Source: Phycisphaerae bacterium
GTDB taxonomy: Bacteria > Planctomycetota > Phycisphaerae > Tepidisphaerales > Tepidisphaeraceae
Assembly (NCBI GenBank): GCA_026004655.1
Contig: BPJO01000011.1
Coordinates: 62,001-126,000 of the forward strand
Length of the DNA: 64,000 nucleotides
Direction: 5' to 3'
A program made the position numbers and the translations under genes. Below the pieces are notes generated by a model. It was not told the origin of the DNA, ran no database searches, and saw only the letters and a list, made by a program, of their open reading frames with translations. Each line of letters opens with the position of its first letter. Position 1 is the stretch's first letter. Shown one piece after another: positions 28,174 to 38,058 of this stretch.

Positions 28174-29058
28174 TCAGGGGGTTATGACCGACGATGATTT
28201 CATCGTTTTCAGGAACCGTTCGGCGTTTTTTCTGTCCGGACGGGAGGGTGAACGGGTCAGCGTTTCCAGGACCCGGAGACGGTTTTCCGTCGGGGGATGA
28301 GAGCGCATGTCCACCGGTCCTTTTGTCATTTCACGAGACAAAAAATCGTGCCAACGCTGTGGGGTCGTAATTGGCTTGGGGAAAGGTATTGAACCGCGAG
28401 TCGATCGGCTTCGGATTCCTGCTCGGGGTTGAAGGTCATGTCTCTCAGATCACTGATGATTCCCCCGACCGCATGGACCCACTGTTCCCCGCTGACCGCA
28501 GCTGGTAAGGTCGCGTGTGAAGTTTACACCCCGTTTAGACCGGATTGTCTTCCAACTGTGCTCCTTGACCACATGAGCGATCTCGTGCGCCAAAACGGCG
28601 GCGAGTTCGGATTCATCCTGCATCCTTTTGCAAAGCCCCACGGGTGATAAAAATGAACCCCCCCGGACCCGAGGACGGCATTGACCTGACCGTCCTGGAG
28701 GACTCCGAAGGTGAAATCCAATTCCGGGTGTCCCACGACAGAGGCTATCGTGATCCCCACATTCGTCACATACGTGTTGATCGATACGTCCTCGACCAGA
28801 CCCGGGTCATGGGTCAGGGAAACCGCAAAAGGTTTCACCGATGTCTTGGGGGTCCCAGTTTTGACCGGCTGTGTTGACCACAACCCGCGTCGCGTCGCCT
28901 AATCGATCTGCATCAGAAGAATTGGTCCCGGTTCCCCGAGCAATTTCACGGGTCGCCCGACCCAAATCGTCGGCCACTTTCTGACAGCTTGACCCCAAAG
29001 AAAATCCACAAACCACTATCAAAACAAGAGTTACGAATAGCTTGGGGGGCATGTTCAT
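28174..29058 (-). pseudogene. M48-family metalloprotease (lipoprotein-like N-terminus), six frame disruptions
   Basis: Periplasmic zinc protease of the M48/BepA-LoiP type, often involved in outer-membrane protein quality control. Corrected length is about 292 residues. The signal ends in GSSC, a lipobox, so it is probably a lipoprotein. The zinc motif HEIAHVV, the preceding QDESELAAVLA and the downstream ESEADRLAVQYL third-ligand motif are all present once one base is removed near 28827-28830, 28658-28664, 28636-28639, 28504-28505, 28378-28381 and 28340-28345. Its ATG overlaps the stop of the SH3 gene (ATGA). It converges on bamA, and the two may share an envelope-biogenesis role. Confidence 0.8.
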
Positions 29059-29535
29059 TTTTCTCTCCGGTTGGAACCGACGTTTCCCTGCTGGGCCCAT
29101 TGTGCCCAAGCACCCGAATCAATCAGTTGTTGTCGCAATCGGATCAGGGGCGTCGACCTGTTTGGGGTCTCCGCCGGTTGCTTTTCCGTAAGCTTCGGCC
29201 CGGTCACCCAGTCCTTTTCCCGCTCCGACTTCGCTAGCCTGACCGGACGGACGAACCCCTTCGACGGCTGATGCATCTCGACCACGGGCCGATGTCGTTT
29301 GAATGTCCTTGAGTCGTACCCAACCGGTTACTCCCTCCCATTGCACTTTCGCGAAGGTCGTGTCCTTTTCGAGGACCTCCAATGAAGCCCCTTTGGGGAT
29401 GACCTGAATGGCTTTGGCGTAAGGGTCGGGCACGGGACGAAGGGTTGCCTCACGTTGAGTAATTAACGTCTCGGCTGCCACCACGATTGACAACATGATA
29501 CCTATGACGATCGAGCTCAATTTTTGTTTCATCAT
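29055..29535 (-). pseudogene. Exported SH3-domain protein, one frame disruption
   Basis: Small exported protein of about 159 residues after correction. A signal peptide (about 1-19) is followed by a bacterial SH3 domain (about 20-80, ending WEGVTGWVRLKDI) and a low-complexity Gly/Ala tail. An extra base in the CCCC run at 29147-29150 makes the written frame stop early; without it the frame continues through RLRQQLIDSGAWAQWAQ and stops in an ATGA overlap with the M48 gene. AGGGATGG upstream of the two adjacent Met codons supports the start. Probably binds cell-wall or envelope targets; function unknown. Confidence 0.7.
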
Positions 29536-29567
29536 CCATCCCTGTTTTCGACCGTTGACTTGAAGAT

Positions 29568-31641
29568 TCACTTTTCTGTCAGTTCCCAAACTCCATCCCA
29601 GTCAGGGTGGGGTGGTTGTTGCTGGTAACGTTTGGCGCGGTCCAACCATATTCTTCGTCGGACCGTCGGTTGAAAAACGCTGTAGAATCTCGAGGCAGAT
29701 TTTTTCGCAGGATTTCCAGTCTCGTTGTTGGTACGCCTGCCAAGCCGATTCGGACTGACGTTGCTTCCACAACAGTTCGTTCGTCGTCGATTCGGTGTCC
29801 GACATCAACTCATACACATCCACCGCTTGTTGTTTTCCGTACACACGAACGCGATCGACCGGACGAAATATCAGATCGTTCCCGCATGCTTGTCGTGTCG
29901 ATGACGAGACAAGGATCTGTGTTCCGTATTGTTTGTTCAGGGGTTCTAGTCGGGCAGCGAGATTGACCGAATCCCCGACGGCTGTGTAGGACAGGCGTTC
30001 CTGTGAACCGAAAAAACCCACGATTACTTCCCCGGTATGAATCCCGATCCTTGTCCTGCACCGCTCACACCCCAGTTGCAATAACGTCTCACGCATCTGT
30101 TGCTCCTGTCGGATCATCGACAGCGCCGTGTGACAAGCACGAACCGCGTGATCGGACTGCACCAGGGGCGCTCCCCAAAACACCATCAGTGCATCTCCGA
30201 TATATTTGTCGATCGTACCATCTTTGGACAGGACTTGGCGACTCATTTCTGACAAATAATGATTTAATACCGGTTCGATCCGTTCCCCGAGTTGCTCGGT
30301 CAGGTCGGTAAAACCCTGCATGTCGGAGAACAACAACGTCACTTCTCGTCGTTGACCACCGACCGTCAGAAGGCTCGGATCAGAAGACAACTGGTTCGCT
30401 ATCGCCGGGGAAATGCACTGATGAAGGATTTTCAACAGGACACGGGCCCGAGCATCTTCCACCCGGTACACCCATCCCCAAGCCCCGAGACTGCTCAACA
30501 CCCATGCCGAAACCGGAACCGTTGGCGCAAACCATTTCATCGTCTGCAGTTGCATCAAAATCGCTGAAACCCCCAATCCCACACTGATGACCCCCAACGT
30601 GATCAGCAGCTTGCTCCAGACCGGTTTCCAACCGACAACCCCCCACACGATCCCAAGCGACCCCAGCCAAATGACAAGAAAACGGATCCAACCCTCCACC
30701 GGAATCACCCGATGCCCCTTCAGCAGGTTCAGGATCGCGGTGGCGTGGATTTCTACACCCGGATACCGGTCCGACACCGGGGTGGTTTTCAAATCCATCA
30801 ACCCGGCTGCCACCGAACCCAACAACACGATCTTGTCGCGCACCAATGCATCGGGTACTCGTTTTTCAACAGGTAATGGGGTCCCCGCCCGTTCAAATGC
30901 AATCTCATTGATCAGCGTACCGATCGAATAGACCGGGAAAGGCGCTCGACCGGTTTCGTCGCGGTGTGGACCGTAATACCGCAACCGGAACGGACGATCG
31001 ACTTCCAAACGGGTTTTCAGTCCCGATTCCTTTACCACCGCCAACGCTAAACTATCCCCGAAAGGTGTCTTGGGAGCATATTCACGATATCTCCCGGTGG
31101 GGTCTACTTGTACATCTCCTAACGGGACCGGACGTGAAACCGGTGGTACAAATCGTCCTGACCCGACCACCGCACCAACAAATCGTGTACGGGTCAATCC
31201 GTCCAAGAATCCGGCCATCGCCAGATCGTCCTCTTCCCCTTCGACAGAACGTTCGGACAGGATCAGATCCAATACGACAACCCGGGCCCCTTTTTCTTCA
31301 AGTTTTCTCGCAGCCAGACCGTAATACCCCCTCGGCCAAGGCCAACTGAATGTCGTCGCATCGGCGACTTCCTTTAACGATCGATCGTCGATTTCCAGAA
31401 CCACGACGGGCGAATCGGTCAACGGTTCTGGTGAACGCAAACGATACACCGCGTCATAAAACGCCCCGTCGATCGTTTGAACCCATGCGTCGATTCCCGG
31501 AACCTGCGAGACGATCCAACCCAAACCGGTCGAAACCGTCGCGATCAATCCGATCACCAACCACCTTTGAAATGAATCGGAGCCATGTCTTTTCAACCCC
31601 TGCAGTGTAACGGTGGTGATCAGCTCATGACAATCTCGCAT
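29568..31641 (-). CDS. CHASE2-domain adenylate/guanylate cyclase, C-terminal frame disruption
   Basis: Membrane-bound class III nucleotide cyclase. A single N-terminal helix leads to an extracytoplasmic CHASE2 sensor (about 45-325), then three membrane helices (about 330-400) and a cyclase domain (about 430-620). Catalytic residues are complete: metal Asp in LFSDMQGFT, Lys in GTIDKYIGDALMVFWG, and the transition-state pair in GDSVNLAAR. Thr in YTAVGD points to class IIIb. An extra base at 29651-29652 disturbs the last 30 codons; without it the protein ends PDWDGVWELTEK, the usual end of CHASE2 cyclases, at 29568. Otherwise the written frame stops at 29602. cAMP is the likely product. Confidence 0.87.
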
Positions 31642-31651
31642 CCCGATAACA

Positions 31652-32552
31652 TCAACGTGTCATGAGAAAGTAGGCGTATCGTTCGTCAGGCACTTCCACA
31701 GGACGTGGGACCAGTTGTATGGTGTGAGGGGTAAACCCACAGGATTCGCAGAGCCTCCAAAACGCATCCAGTTCAAAACTACACATGTTGGCCACGCCCC
31801 GACGATACCCCCAGTGACGGGGGGTGGGTCCCGCCGGTCGCGAGTCGCGTATTTGATCTGAATGTATGCCACCCCACCGGGACGAAGCACCGTCCGCGCG
31901 ATCGGACAAAACCCGCTGACAATAATTTATGGACGGGAACAACTCGAACACATACATCGAATAAAAACAGATCTGCATTTCGTGGGCAGAAGGTTTTAGC
32001 GCGGATTCCGGATCCGGGATCTGAATTTTCACCGGATGAAAAACAGACGAATTCCCGGATTGTTCAAGCTGAGCCTGACACTCCTTGAGAACAGCTTCAG
32101 AGACGTCCACCCCAAAAAAACTCCTGACATAACGGGGCAAACCGCACCGCATTGGCCCCGCCGCCGCATCCCCATTCGATGATTTTTTGAATGGGTAAAG
32201 AAAAATCCACCGTCCGAGCTATGCTTTGGAACAGGTCCAGATGTCGTTGTCCGATCGCTGCCCAGTTTGATTCTCCGTCGCCGACGAACAAGGCACTTTC
32301 CCGCAAGTGATACCACGAGGCGTTTTGATCATTCAAAGGTCGATCCCAAAACGCCTGGGCATCCTTCATACGCTTGTGTTCCGAATCGTGCCAACCAATC
32401 CAGCGACGAACATGATCTTCTATCAGACGCCCCCAACGAAGCCATCGGCGAATACCCATATGTCGAAAGTATAAACCCCAATCAGCAGAACTTGCCCCAC
32501 GTAAAAACGCGGGCACTGTATTTTGCGACAGAAAAAGGTAATCCTGACACAT
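31652..32552 (-). pseudogene. SAM-dependent methyltransferase (class I), four frame disruptions
   Basis: Probable Rossmann-fold methyltransferase of about 298 residues after correction. An N-terminal helical region (about 1-110) precedes the SAM loop IIEWGCGGGANAVRFAP and the acidic strand FFGVDVSEA, then a post-SAM motif (TVLRPGGVAYIQIKY) and a C-terminal part ending ERYAYFLMTR. Extra bases are inferred at 32114-32120, 31908-31911, 31819-31824 and 31808-31812. The Met at 32552 was preferred to one at 32627, whose leader is unlike a methyltransferase. The gene lies 10 bases upstream of the cyclase on the same strand and is divergent from the acyltransferase gene. Substrate unknown. Confidence 0.7.
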
Positions 32553-32625
32553 ATCTAACCGTCTGTTAGCATAATACTGATTGGTTGATCCTAAGGTTTG
32601 TATCCATATGAACCGGAGCGCGGCC

Positions 32626-34464
32626 ATGGGTGGTACTCAGCGAGGAAGGCTTTTCAATCTCGACCCACTGGATCAGAAGATTCCACGTCCGATCGGGGTT
32701 TTGGTCAAACGACCCCTCGAGAAGCTGTTGGCGTTACCTGGGATCAATGCGATTTATGATCGAACGACCCGACAAGCCGGTCTGGATGCACTACAGTTTT
32801 GCGAAGGATGCCTGGCCGACATGGACGTTTTGGTGAAGGTGTCGAAAGAAGACCTGGACCGGATCCCTCGGACCGGACCTTTGGTGATCGTCGCCAATCA
32901 TCCGTTCGGCGGGGTCGAGGGACTGATTCTTTGTTCGGTCTTACTTCGGGCAAGACCCGATTTCAAGGTGATGGTGAATTACCTGCTGGGGTTAATTCCT
33001 GAACTACGCCCGATCTGCGTGTTTGTGGACCCCCTCGGGATGGACGTTGAAAAAAATGTCAAAGGTCTGAAACAGTGTCTGTCTCACCTAAGACAAGGAG
33101 GGTGTCTGGGTGTGTTTCCGTCCGGGACCGTATCGCACCTGCAATGGTCCACACGAACGATCGAAGACCCCAAATGGTCTCAGCACATCGGGGGGTTGAT
33201 CCGACGTACTGGTTCGGCCGTCGTTCCGGTGTTTTTTGACGGAAACAACGGATTGCTGTTTCAACTGGCCGGTTTGATTCACCCGCGATTACGGACGGCC
33301 TTGTTGCCCAGGGCGACTTTGAACACCTGTCACAAAACGGCTGTGATGCAAATCGGACGGGTCATTTCCGCACGAGAAATCGGGTCATTCCGAACCGACG
33401 AAGAGGTAGCCTCGTTTTTGCGTAACCGGACGTATGCATTAGCGGAACGACATGGAGAAAAACCCTCACGTCTGAAACGGCTGTGGGCCGACCTGGGTTT
33501 GAAACGTCCGATCAAACAAGCCCGTATTGCCGAACCGGTAGATCCGACCCGACTGATTCGCGAACTGTCGGATCTTACTCCTGAACGCCGGTTATCTGAA
33601 TCTGGCGATCTGGTCTGTTATCTGCTCCGCGCCGATGAAGCCCCGTACCTGATGAACGAGGTCGGACGACTTCGTGAGATCACTTTCCGCGCCGTCGGAG
33701 AAGGAACGGGAAGTCCTCTGGACCTGGACCCGTTCGATAAAACCTACTATCACCTGTTGGTCTGGAATGAGGAAAAACATGAACTGGTAGGGGGTTATCG
33801 ATTGGGTTTGACCGATCGGTTGACTTCAAGACCGGGTAAACATGGGCTTTACGTTCATACCCTTTTTCATATTTCGGAGGAGTTTTTCTCGAACCTGGGT
33901 CCTTCCATCGAGCTGGGGCGTTCGTTCGTCCGGTTGGAATATCAACGTTCTTTTTCTCCACTGATGCTGCTTTGGAAAGGGATCGGGACCTTTGTTTGCC
34001 ACAACCCCCAATACCGGTATCTGTTCGGACCGGTAAGCATTTCCAACACCTACAGCCCTCTGAGTCGGGCATTGATTCATCATTTCATGCTCAACATGGG
34101 GAATCGGCATCCGCTTTCTCACACGGTGCGACCACGAACCCCTTTCAAGATCAGCAAAACGATCCAAGCCAAACTACCTACGCTCTGTGCGCCGCTGGAA
34201 TCGTTGGAGGACCTGTCCGACCTGGTGTCCGATATCGAACCGGACGGAAAACCCATTCCGGTTCTGCTGAAACAGTACGTCAAACTGGGGGCAAGAGCAC
34301 TGGCGTTCAACGTCGATCCGGCCTTTGGACAATGTCTGGACTGTTTGTGTATCCTCGACTTGATGAATGCCAACCGCCGATCCATGGAACGATACATGGG
34401 CAAGACACAGGTCTGTGCTTACTTGGCTTCTCATGGACAAATACCGGATCCTTTACAGGCTTAA
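32626..34464 (+). CDS. Acyltransferase - GNAT fusion (OlsF-like, ornithine/amino-acid lipid synthesis)
   Basis: Two-domain protein of 612 residues. The N-terminal part (about 60-290) is a PlsC-type lysophospholipid acyltransferase with the catalytic motif NHPFGGVEG and the substrate loop GVFPSGTVSH. The C-terminal part (about 320-560) resembles the OlsB/hemolysin-type N-acyltransferase domain (SIELGRSFVRLEYQRS; LFGPVSISNTYSP). The same order occurs in OlsF, which makes ornithine lipids with both activities. GGAG 7 bases before the ATG supports 32626; ATG at 32608 is possible. Next to a PmtA-like gene, this points to phosphorus-free or modified membrane lipids. Confidence 0.78.
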   Translation: MGGTQRGRLFNLDPLDQKIPRPIGVLVKRPLEKLLALPGINAIYDRTTRQAGLDALQFCEGCLADMDVLVKVSKEDLDRIPRTGPLVIVANHPFGGVEGLILCSVLLRARPDFKVMVNYLLGLIPELRPICVFVDPLGMDVEKNVKGLKQCLSHLRQGGCLGVFPSGTVSHLQWSTRTIEDPKWSQHIGGLIRRTGSAVVPVFFDGNNGLLFQLAGLIHPRLRTALLPRATLNTCHKTAVMQIGRVISAREIGSFRTDEEVASFLRNRTYALAERHGEKPSRLKRLWADLGLKRPIKQARIAEPVDPTRLIRELSDLTPERRLSESGDLVCYLLRADEAPYLMNEVGRLREITFRAVGEGTGSPLDLDPFDKTYYHLLVWNEEKHELVGGYRLGLTDRLTSRPGKHGLYVHTLFHISEEFFSNLGPSIELGRSFVRLEYQRSFSPLMLLWKGIGTFVCHNPQYRYLFGPVSISNTYSPLSRALIHHFMLNMGNRHPLSHTVRPRTPFKISKTIQAKLPTLCAPLESLEDLSDLVSDIEPDGKPIPVLLKQYVKLGARALAFNVDPAFGQCLDCLCILDLMNANRRSMERYMGKTQVCAYLASHGQIPDPLQA

Positions 34465-34554
34465 ATAAGTTCAAACCTCCTACAAATCTTTTCCCAAATT
34501 TCGTGTCACATCCTGGATTTGTGCCGACGGTTTATCGGAAAGGATGCCCGCTGC

Positions 34555-35175
34555 ATGTCACCCTTGACTCTGAATACTCCCCCAAAACCGGAAAAGCTGC
34601 TCTTTTTGAAAAAGTTCATCCGTCATGGCAAACGAGTCGCGAGTTTCGCGCCTTCGAGTCGATCTTTAGCCAAGGCCATGTGTTTGGGGGTCACTCCTTA
34701 CAAACCTCAGGTCATTATCGAACTAGGTGCGGGCACGGGTGCGGTCACAAGTGAAGTTGCCCGATACATGCACCCCGAATCTCATCTCCTAGCGATCGAA
34801 ATCGACCCGACGTTCGCCCGTCACCTTCAACATGCGGTCCCCCAAGCTCGGGTCGTGGTCGCCGATGTTTCGACGTTGCCTCAGGTTCTGATGTCCTGCG
34901 GATTGTCACGGTTTGATCTGCTTTTGAACGGTCTGCCCACACCCAGCCTGCCCAAGTCGGTGAACCGTGTCGTGCTGGAGACTTTTGCCAAACTCTCTCC
35001 CGGCGGGACATTTTCCCAGTTGACCATCATGCCTTGGGTTTACAAACCCACGTACGTTCGTCTGTTCGAAAAGGTACGATTTCATTTGGTGATCAAAAAT
35101 GCCCCCCCGGGCGGCGTTTATCATTGTCAACAGCTCAGACCCGACTGGGAACATCACGTCCCAGGAACGGATTAA
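34555..35175 (+). CDS. PmtA-like phospholipid N-methyltransferase
   Basis: SAM methyltransferase of 206 residues related to bacterial phosphatidylethanolamine N-methyltransferase PmtA. The N-terminal amphipathic segment FLKKFIRHGKRVASFAPSS is the family's membrane-docking signature; the SAM loop is IELGAGTGAVTSEV, followed by AIEIDPTF. It lies 90 bases after the OlsF-like gene on the same strand. It could make methylated PE or phosphatidylcholine, or methylate an amino lipid made by its neighbour. KsgA-like rRNA methyltransferases share the SAM loop but not the SFAPSS motif. AAAGGA upstream supports the start. Confidence 0.75.
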   Translation: MSPLTLNTPPKPEKLLFLKKFIRHGKRVASFAPSSRSLAKAMCLGVTPYKPQVIIELGAGTGAVTSEVARYMHPESHLLAIEIDPTFARHLQHAVPQARVVVADVSTLPQVLMSCGLSRFDLLLNGLPTPSLPKSVNRVVLETFAKLSPGGTFSQLTIMPWVYKPTYVRLFEKVRFHLVIKNAPPGGVYHCQQLRPDWEHHVPGTD

Positions 35176-35236
35176 AAGATTTTTTTATCTTTTATTTTAT
35201 CCGGGTTCCGTTACACTTCGGAACTAAAGGTCTGCC

Positions 35237-35716
35237 ATGAATACTACGGTTCAATACATCAAGTCTTTTTTAGAGCGTGAGTTCGGTCACGACCCCTGGG
35301 TTTGCATGTTAGCCACCACCGATGAAGCTGCTCGACCGACGGTCCGTTGCATGGTGTTACGGGAGATCGACACGGACGGACAATTGTGGTTCGTTTCTGA
35401 CCGTCGAACTCGAAAAGACGACCACTTGCGTGCACGTCCGGACACGGAGGTCTGCTTCTGGCTACCACGACAACAGGTCCAAATCCGGATCCGAGGACGA
35501 GCAACGGTGATGGATGCTCAAACCGATCAGTTTTTTCGCCAAATGTGGTGGGACCGGCTCAGTGATGCGAACCGTCGAATATTCCGTAATGACGAAACAG
35601 ACTCCGATCCTTCTATGCCCGGTACCTTTGAACTCCTCTCTGTCACGCCGACCGAGATCGAGTTACAGGACTTGTCCGACCAAGATAACGTACAACAGGT
35701 CTGGAAAGTCGGTTAA
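35237..35716 (+). CDS. Pyridoxamine 5'-phosphate oxidase-like FMN-binding protein
   Basis: PNPOx-fold protein of 159 residues. The start LEREFGHDPWVCMLATTDEA and the strand PTVRCMVLREIDTDGQLWFVSDRRTRK match the FMN-binding half of this superfamily. A QIRIRGRATVM strand follows and the C-terminus is short. True PdxH enzymes are about 210 residues with a conserved C-terminal RLxP segment that is not seen here, so a general flavin or F420-type reductase or a stress-related flavin reductase is more likely. It converges on dabA. Confidence 0.72.
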   Translation: MNTTVQYIKSFLEREFGHDPWVCMLATTDEAARPTVRCMVLREIDTDGQLWFVSDRRTRKDDHLRARPDTEVCFWLPRQQVQIRIRGRATVMDAQTDQFFRQMWWDRLSDANRRIFRNDETDSDPSMPGTFELLSVTPTEIELQDLSDQDNVQQVWKVG

Positions 35717-35757
35717 GACGTCCGCAGGTGATCTCGGTCCATATCGGATACTGTCCT

Positions 35758-38058
35758 TTATATCACCCGTTCCCAGCGTCCGTCCGAGCACTTCAGATAG
35801 ACATCGGATGAGTCTTTCGACAGACTGAACAAACGGATCCAACCGTTGAGTACGAGATCGCGAACGTTCGGATGTTGTTGCAATACCTGGTCGATTTTGT
35901 CCGAAGAGGCTTCGACGATCACCTGCAGACGAAGAGGTTCATGGAACCACTCCCCGCCAGGTAAGTGGACAGACTGCATCGCCAGCCCGGTCCGGAGGTC
36001 TCCACCGTTGCCCAGAACTACCCCCAAACGACCAACGCGGTTATGAATCGTCTTGTTTCCTGCACCGAAGACATGATTATCAACCGTCGAGGCGAAATAC
36101 TGGAGGTTGATCCAGGACGCAACCACGACCGGTGCAGACAGAATCAGGCTCAGTACACTCGAATCCGGATCCTGGTCCGAATCGTATTCGTGAAGAAAGG
36201 TTCGACCGGACAGGTCCAGTCCGCGGGTTCGGTCACGACGGGCAGCGATGAATGAAGCGTTTCGCGCCAAAGCCCATTCCGGTCGCACCTCCGCCCAGTG
36301 ACGGGCGCGACGGTCCAGCAATTTCTTCAACCCGTTTCCTTCCGTCCGGGGAATGGACAAGAACGTCGCGCGTTCCCGACGGGTACACTTTTCGGCGGCT
36401 TGCAACCAACGGAGCAGTTGCTGAACGTCGTCCCGGTGAGAGACAGGGATACGATCGGTATCCAACAACTGCACCTCGTCCGTGGAGGTGTCGTGTACCC
36501 CGGCCACAAACACCGTGTCCGACGGGATAACCCGACCTTGCTCGGCCAGTCCCTGACGGACGTGAGGATCGTTGAGAATCGCGGCAGCGACACGGGCATT
36601 GATCCCCCCGCCGTGACCACCACAGGCGCCACAATCCAAACCGGCGGCATGAGGGTTGTTGGCACTTCGTCCTTCGTGTCCGCAGAGCAGAACTAGCCTG
36701 GCCAGATCCTTCCCGAGGCTCATGTTTTTGAGAATGGATGCGCCCGTGGCGATACGGACCGGAAGGTCCGCGTCAACAAGGTTGAAAAGAGCCTGGAGTT
36801 CGGTATCAACCGTTCGGGGTCCGACGCAGGTGTCTTTGAGCATTTTGAACCCGTACCCCGCCCCTGCCAATTCGACGAACGAGAATGCCGATGCGGGCAT
36901 CGACTGAATGGCTTTGAAGCTTTTCTTCCAAGCGACGTCTCGGGCCTGAAGATCGACACGCATACAGGGGTTGAGCAATACCGGGCACCGCGCCGATTCG
37001 CCGTCTACCGACAGGCAAACCCCGAAAAACCCGGCAAAACCTAGGGTGCGGATCGTCGGGTCTTGGGCTTCGAGATGTCGTCGGAGGGGTTCGGACCGAA
37101 CGTCGATACAGAAAACCGCTTGAACGGAATCCCGTCCCAAACGAGGTCGGACCGGTGTCGGGGGATGAATCCGCGCGACAATCGACTGTACATAGGCATC
37201 TTCGGTGGCTTCTTGAAGCACCAGACGGGTGGATTCTTCTTCGGTGGTCATCCGTTCTTGAATGGTGGGAGTTCCACCGGGACCCGCGAAAAAGGAGTCG
37301 GCGCACAGTCGGATGGCCAGCAAATCCAGAAGGGGTCCGTTGGCTGACGATTCGGTGTTCCAGTTCTGGCGTCGGAAAAAACTCGCCCACCCGAACAACC
37401 CGCCGATCAACCGGTACAGATACAACTCCAGATCATCCGCAGGGATTTTGATCCGGGAAATCACCTCTTCGATCGCGTCGATCACATTGCCGGGCAACGA
37501 CGCGACGTGTTGACGATATCCCTTGAGACCGGTCAGTTCGGGGGCTCGGTCGGCAGCGGCGCATTCCCGCCAGGTCGCCCACAGACCTGTTTCCAGATCC
37601 AGATGCCAGGACACCCCCCCCTCATCGGCATAGACCGCACAATACCGCGCGATCGATGCACGCAAGAACAGTTCCCATTGCGTTTGGTGTAACGCGTCAA
37701 ACTGCTCGGCAAAGGTCGCGATGTGAGACACGGGACGCTCGGTCGGGTGTTCCAGCATCTGCATCGCCCGATCCGCATCGACCCCCAAACGTTCGGCAGC
37801 TCGTTCGACCTGCGCCCGGGTATAAGCCCCGGCTTGCCAGCGTTTCTGAAAATACTTGGCCGGTGGAAGCACTCTCGCCCCCAAAGCATCGGCGATTTCA
37901 CGGGCCGACTCGACGATCGGTCGGTTCGCGTATCCCAAAAATGGGTTGACCGCGACATAATCCGTCAACCCCCACAGAGGTGGGATTCGGCTGAGCACCG
38001 ATTCGATCATCGGAAGGTGTCCAGCGTGAGTCGATGACGTAAGCTCGGTTTTAAGCAT
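35758..38058 (-). CDS. dabA: DabA, inorganic-carbon transporter subunit (DUF2309, carbonic-anhydrase-like)
   Basis: Peripheral subunit of the DAB dissolved-inorganic-carbon accumulation complex, which hydrates CO2 to bicarbonate in an energy-coupled way. 766 residues, at the short end of the family. The beta-carbonic-anhydrase-like zinc ligands can be located: Cys and Asp in FCIDVRSEP, His in LCGHEGRSANNP and Cys in GLDCGACGGHGGG. The DUF2309 start (SRIPPLWGLTDYVAVNPF) is also typical. The ATG overlaps the dabB end by 8 bases, so the two subunits are made together. Planctomycetes have not been the main organisms studied for this system. Confidence 0.93.
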   Translation of the reverse strand: MLKTELTSSTHAGHLPMIESVLSRIPPLWGLTDYVAVNPFLGYANRPIVESAREIADALGARVLPPAKYFQKRWQAGAYTRAQVERAAERLGVDADRAMQMLEHPTERPVSHIATFAEQFDALHQTQWELFLRASIARYCAVYADEGGVSWHLDLETGLWATWRECAAADRAPELTGLKGYRQHVASLPGNVIDAIEEVISRIKIPADDLELYLYRLIGGLFGWASFFRRQNWNTESSANGPLLDLLAIRLCADSFFAGPGGTPTIQERMTTEEESTRLVLQEATEDAYVQSIVARIHPPTPVRPRLGRDSVQAVFCIDVRSEPLRRHLEAQDPTIRTLGFAGFFGVCLSVDGESARCPVLLNPCMRVDLQARDVAWKKSFKAIQSMPASAFSFVELAGAGYGFKMLKDTCVGPRTVDTELQALFNLVDADLPVRIATGASILKNMSLGKDLARLVLLCGHEGRSANNPHAAGLDCGACGGHGGGINARVAAAILNDPHVRQGLAEQGRVIPSDTVFVAGVHDTSTDEVQLLDTDRIPVSHRDDVQQLLRWLQAAEKCTRRERATFLSIPRTEGNGLKKLLDRRARHWAEVRPEWALARNASFIAARRDRTRGLDLSGRTFLHEYDSDQDPDSSVLSLILSAPVVVASWINLQYFASTVDNHVFGAGNKTIHNRVGRLGVVLGNGGDLRTGLAMQSVHLPGGEWFHEPLRLQVIVEASSDKIDQVLQQHPNVRDLVLNGWIRLFSLSKDSSDVYLKCSDGRWERVI

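Noticed and set aside
35172-35200. A/T inverted repeat AAAAGAT-TTTTT-ATCTTTT after the PmtA-like gene as terminator
   Set aside because: The stem has only one G-C pair and would be unstable; it was not annotated.
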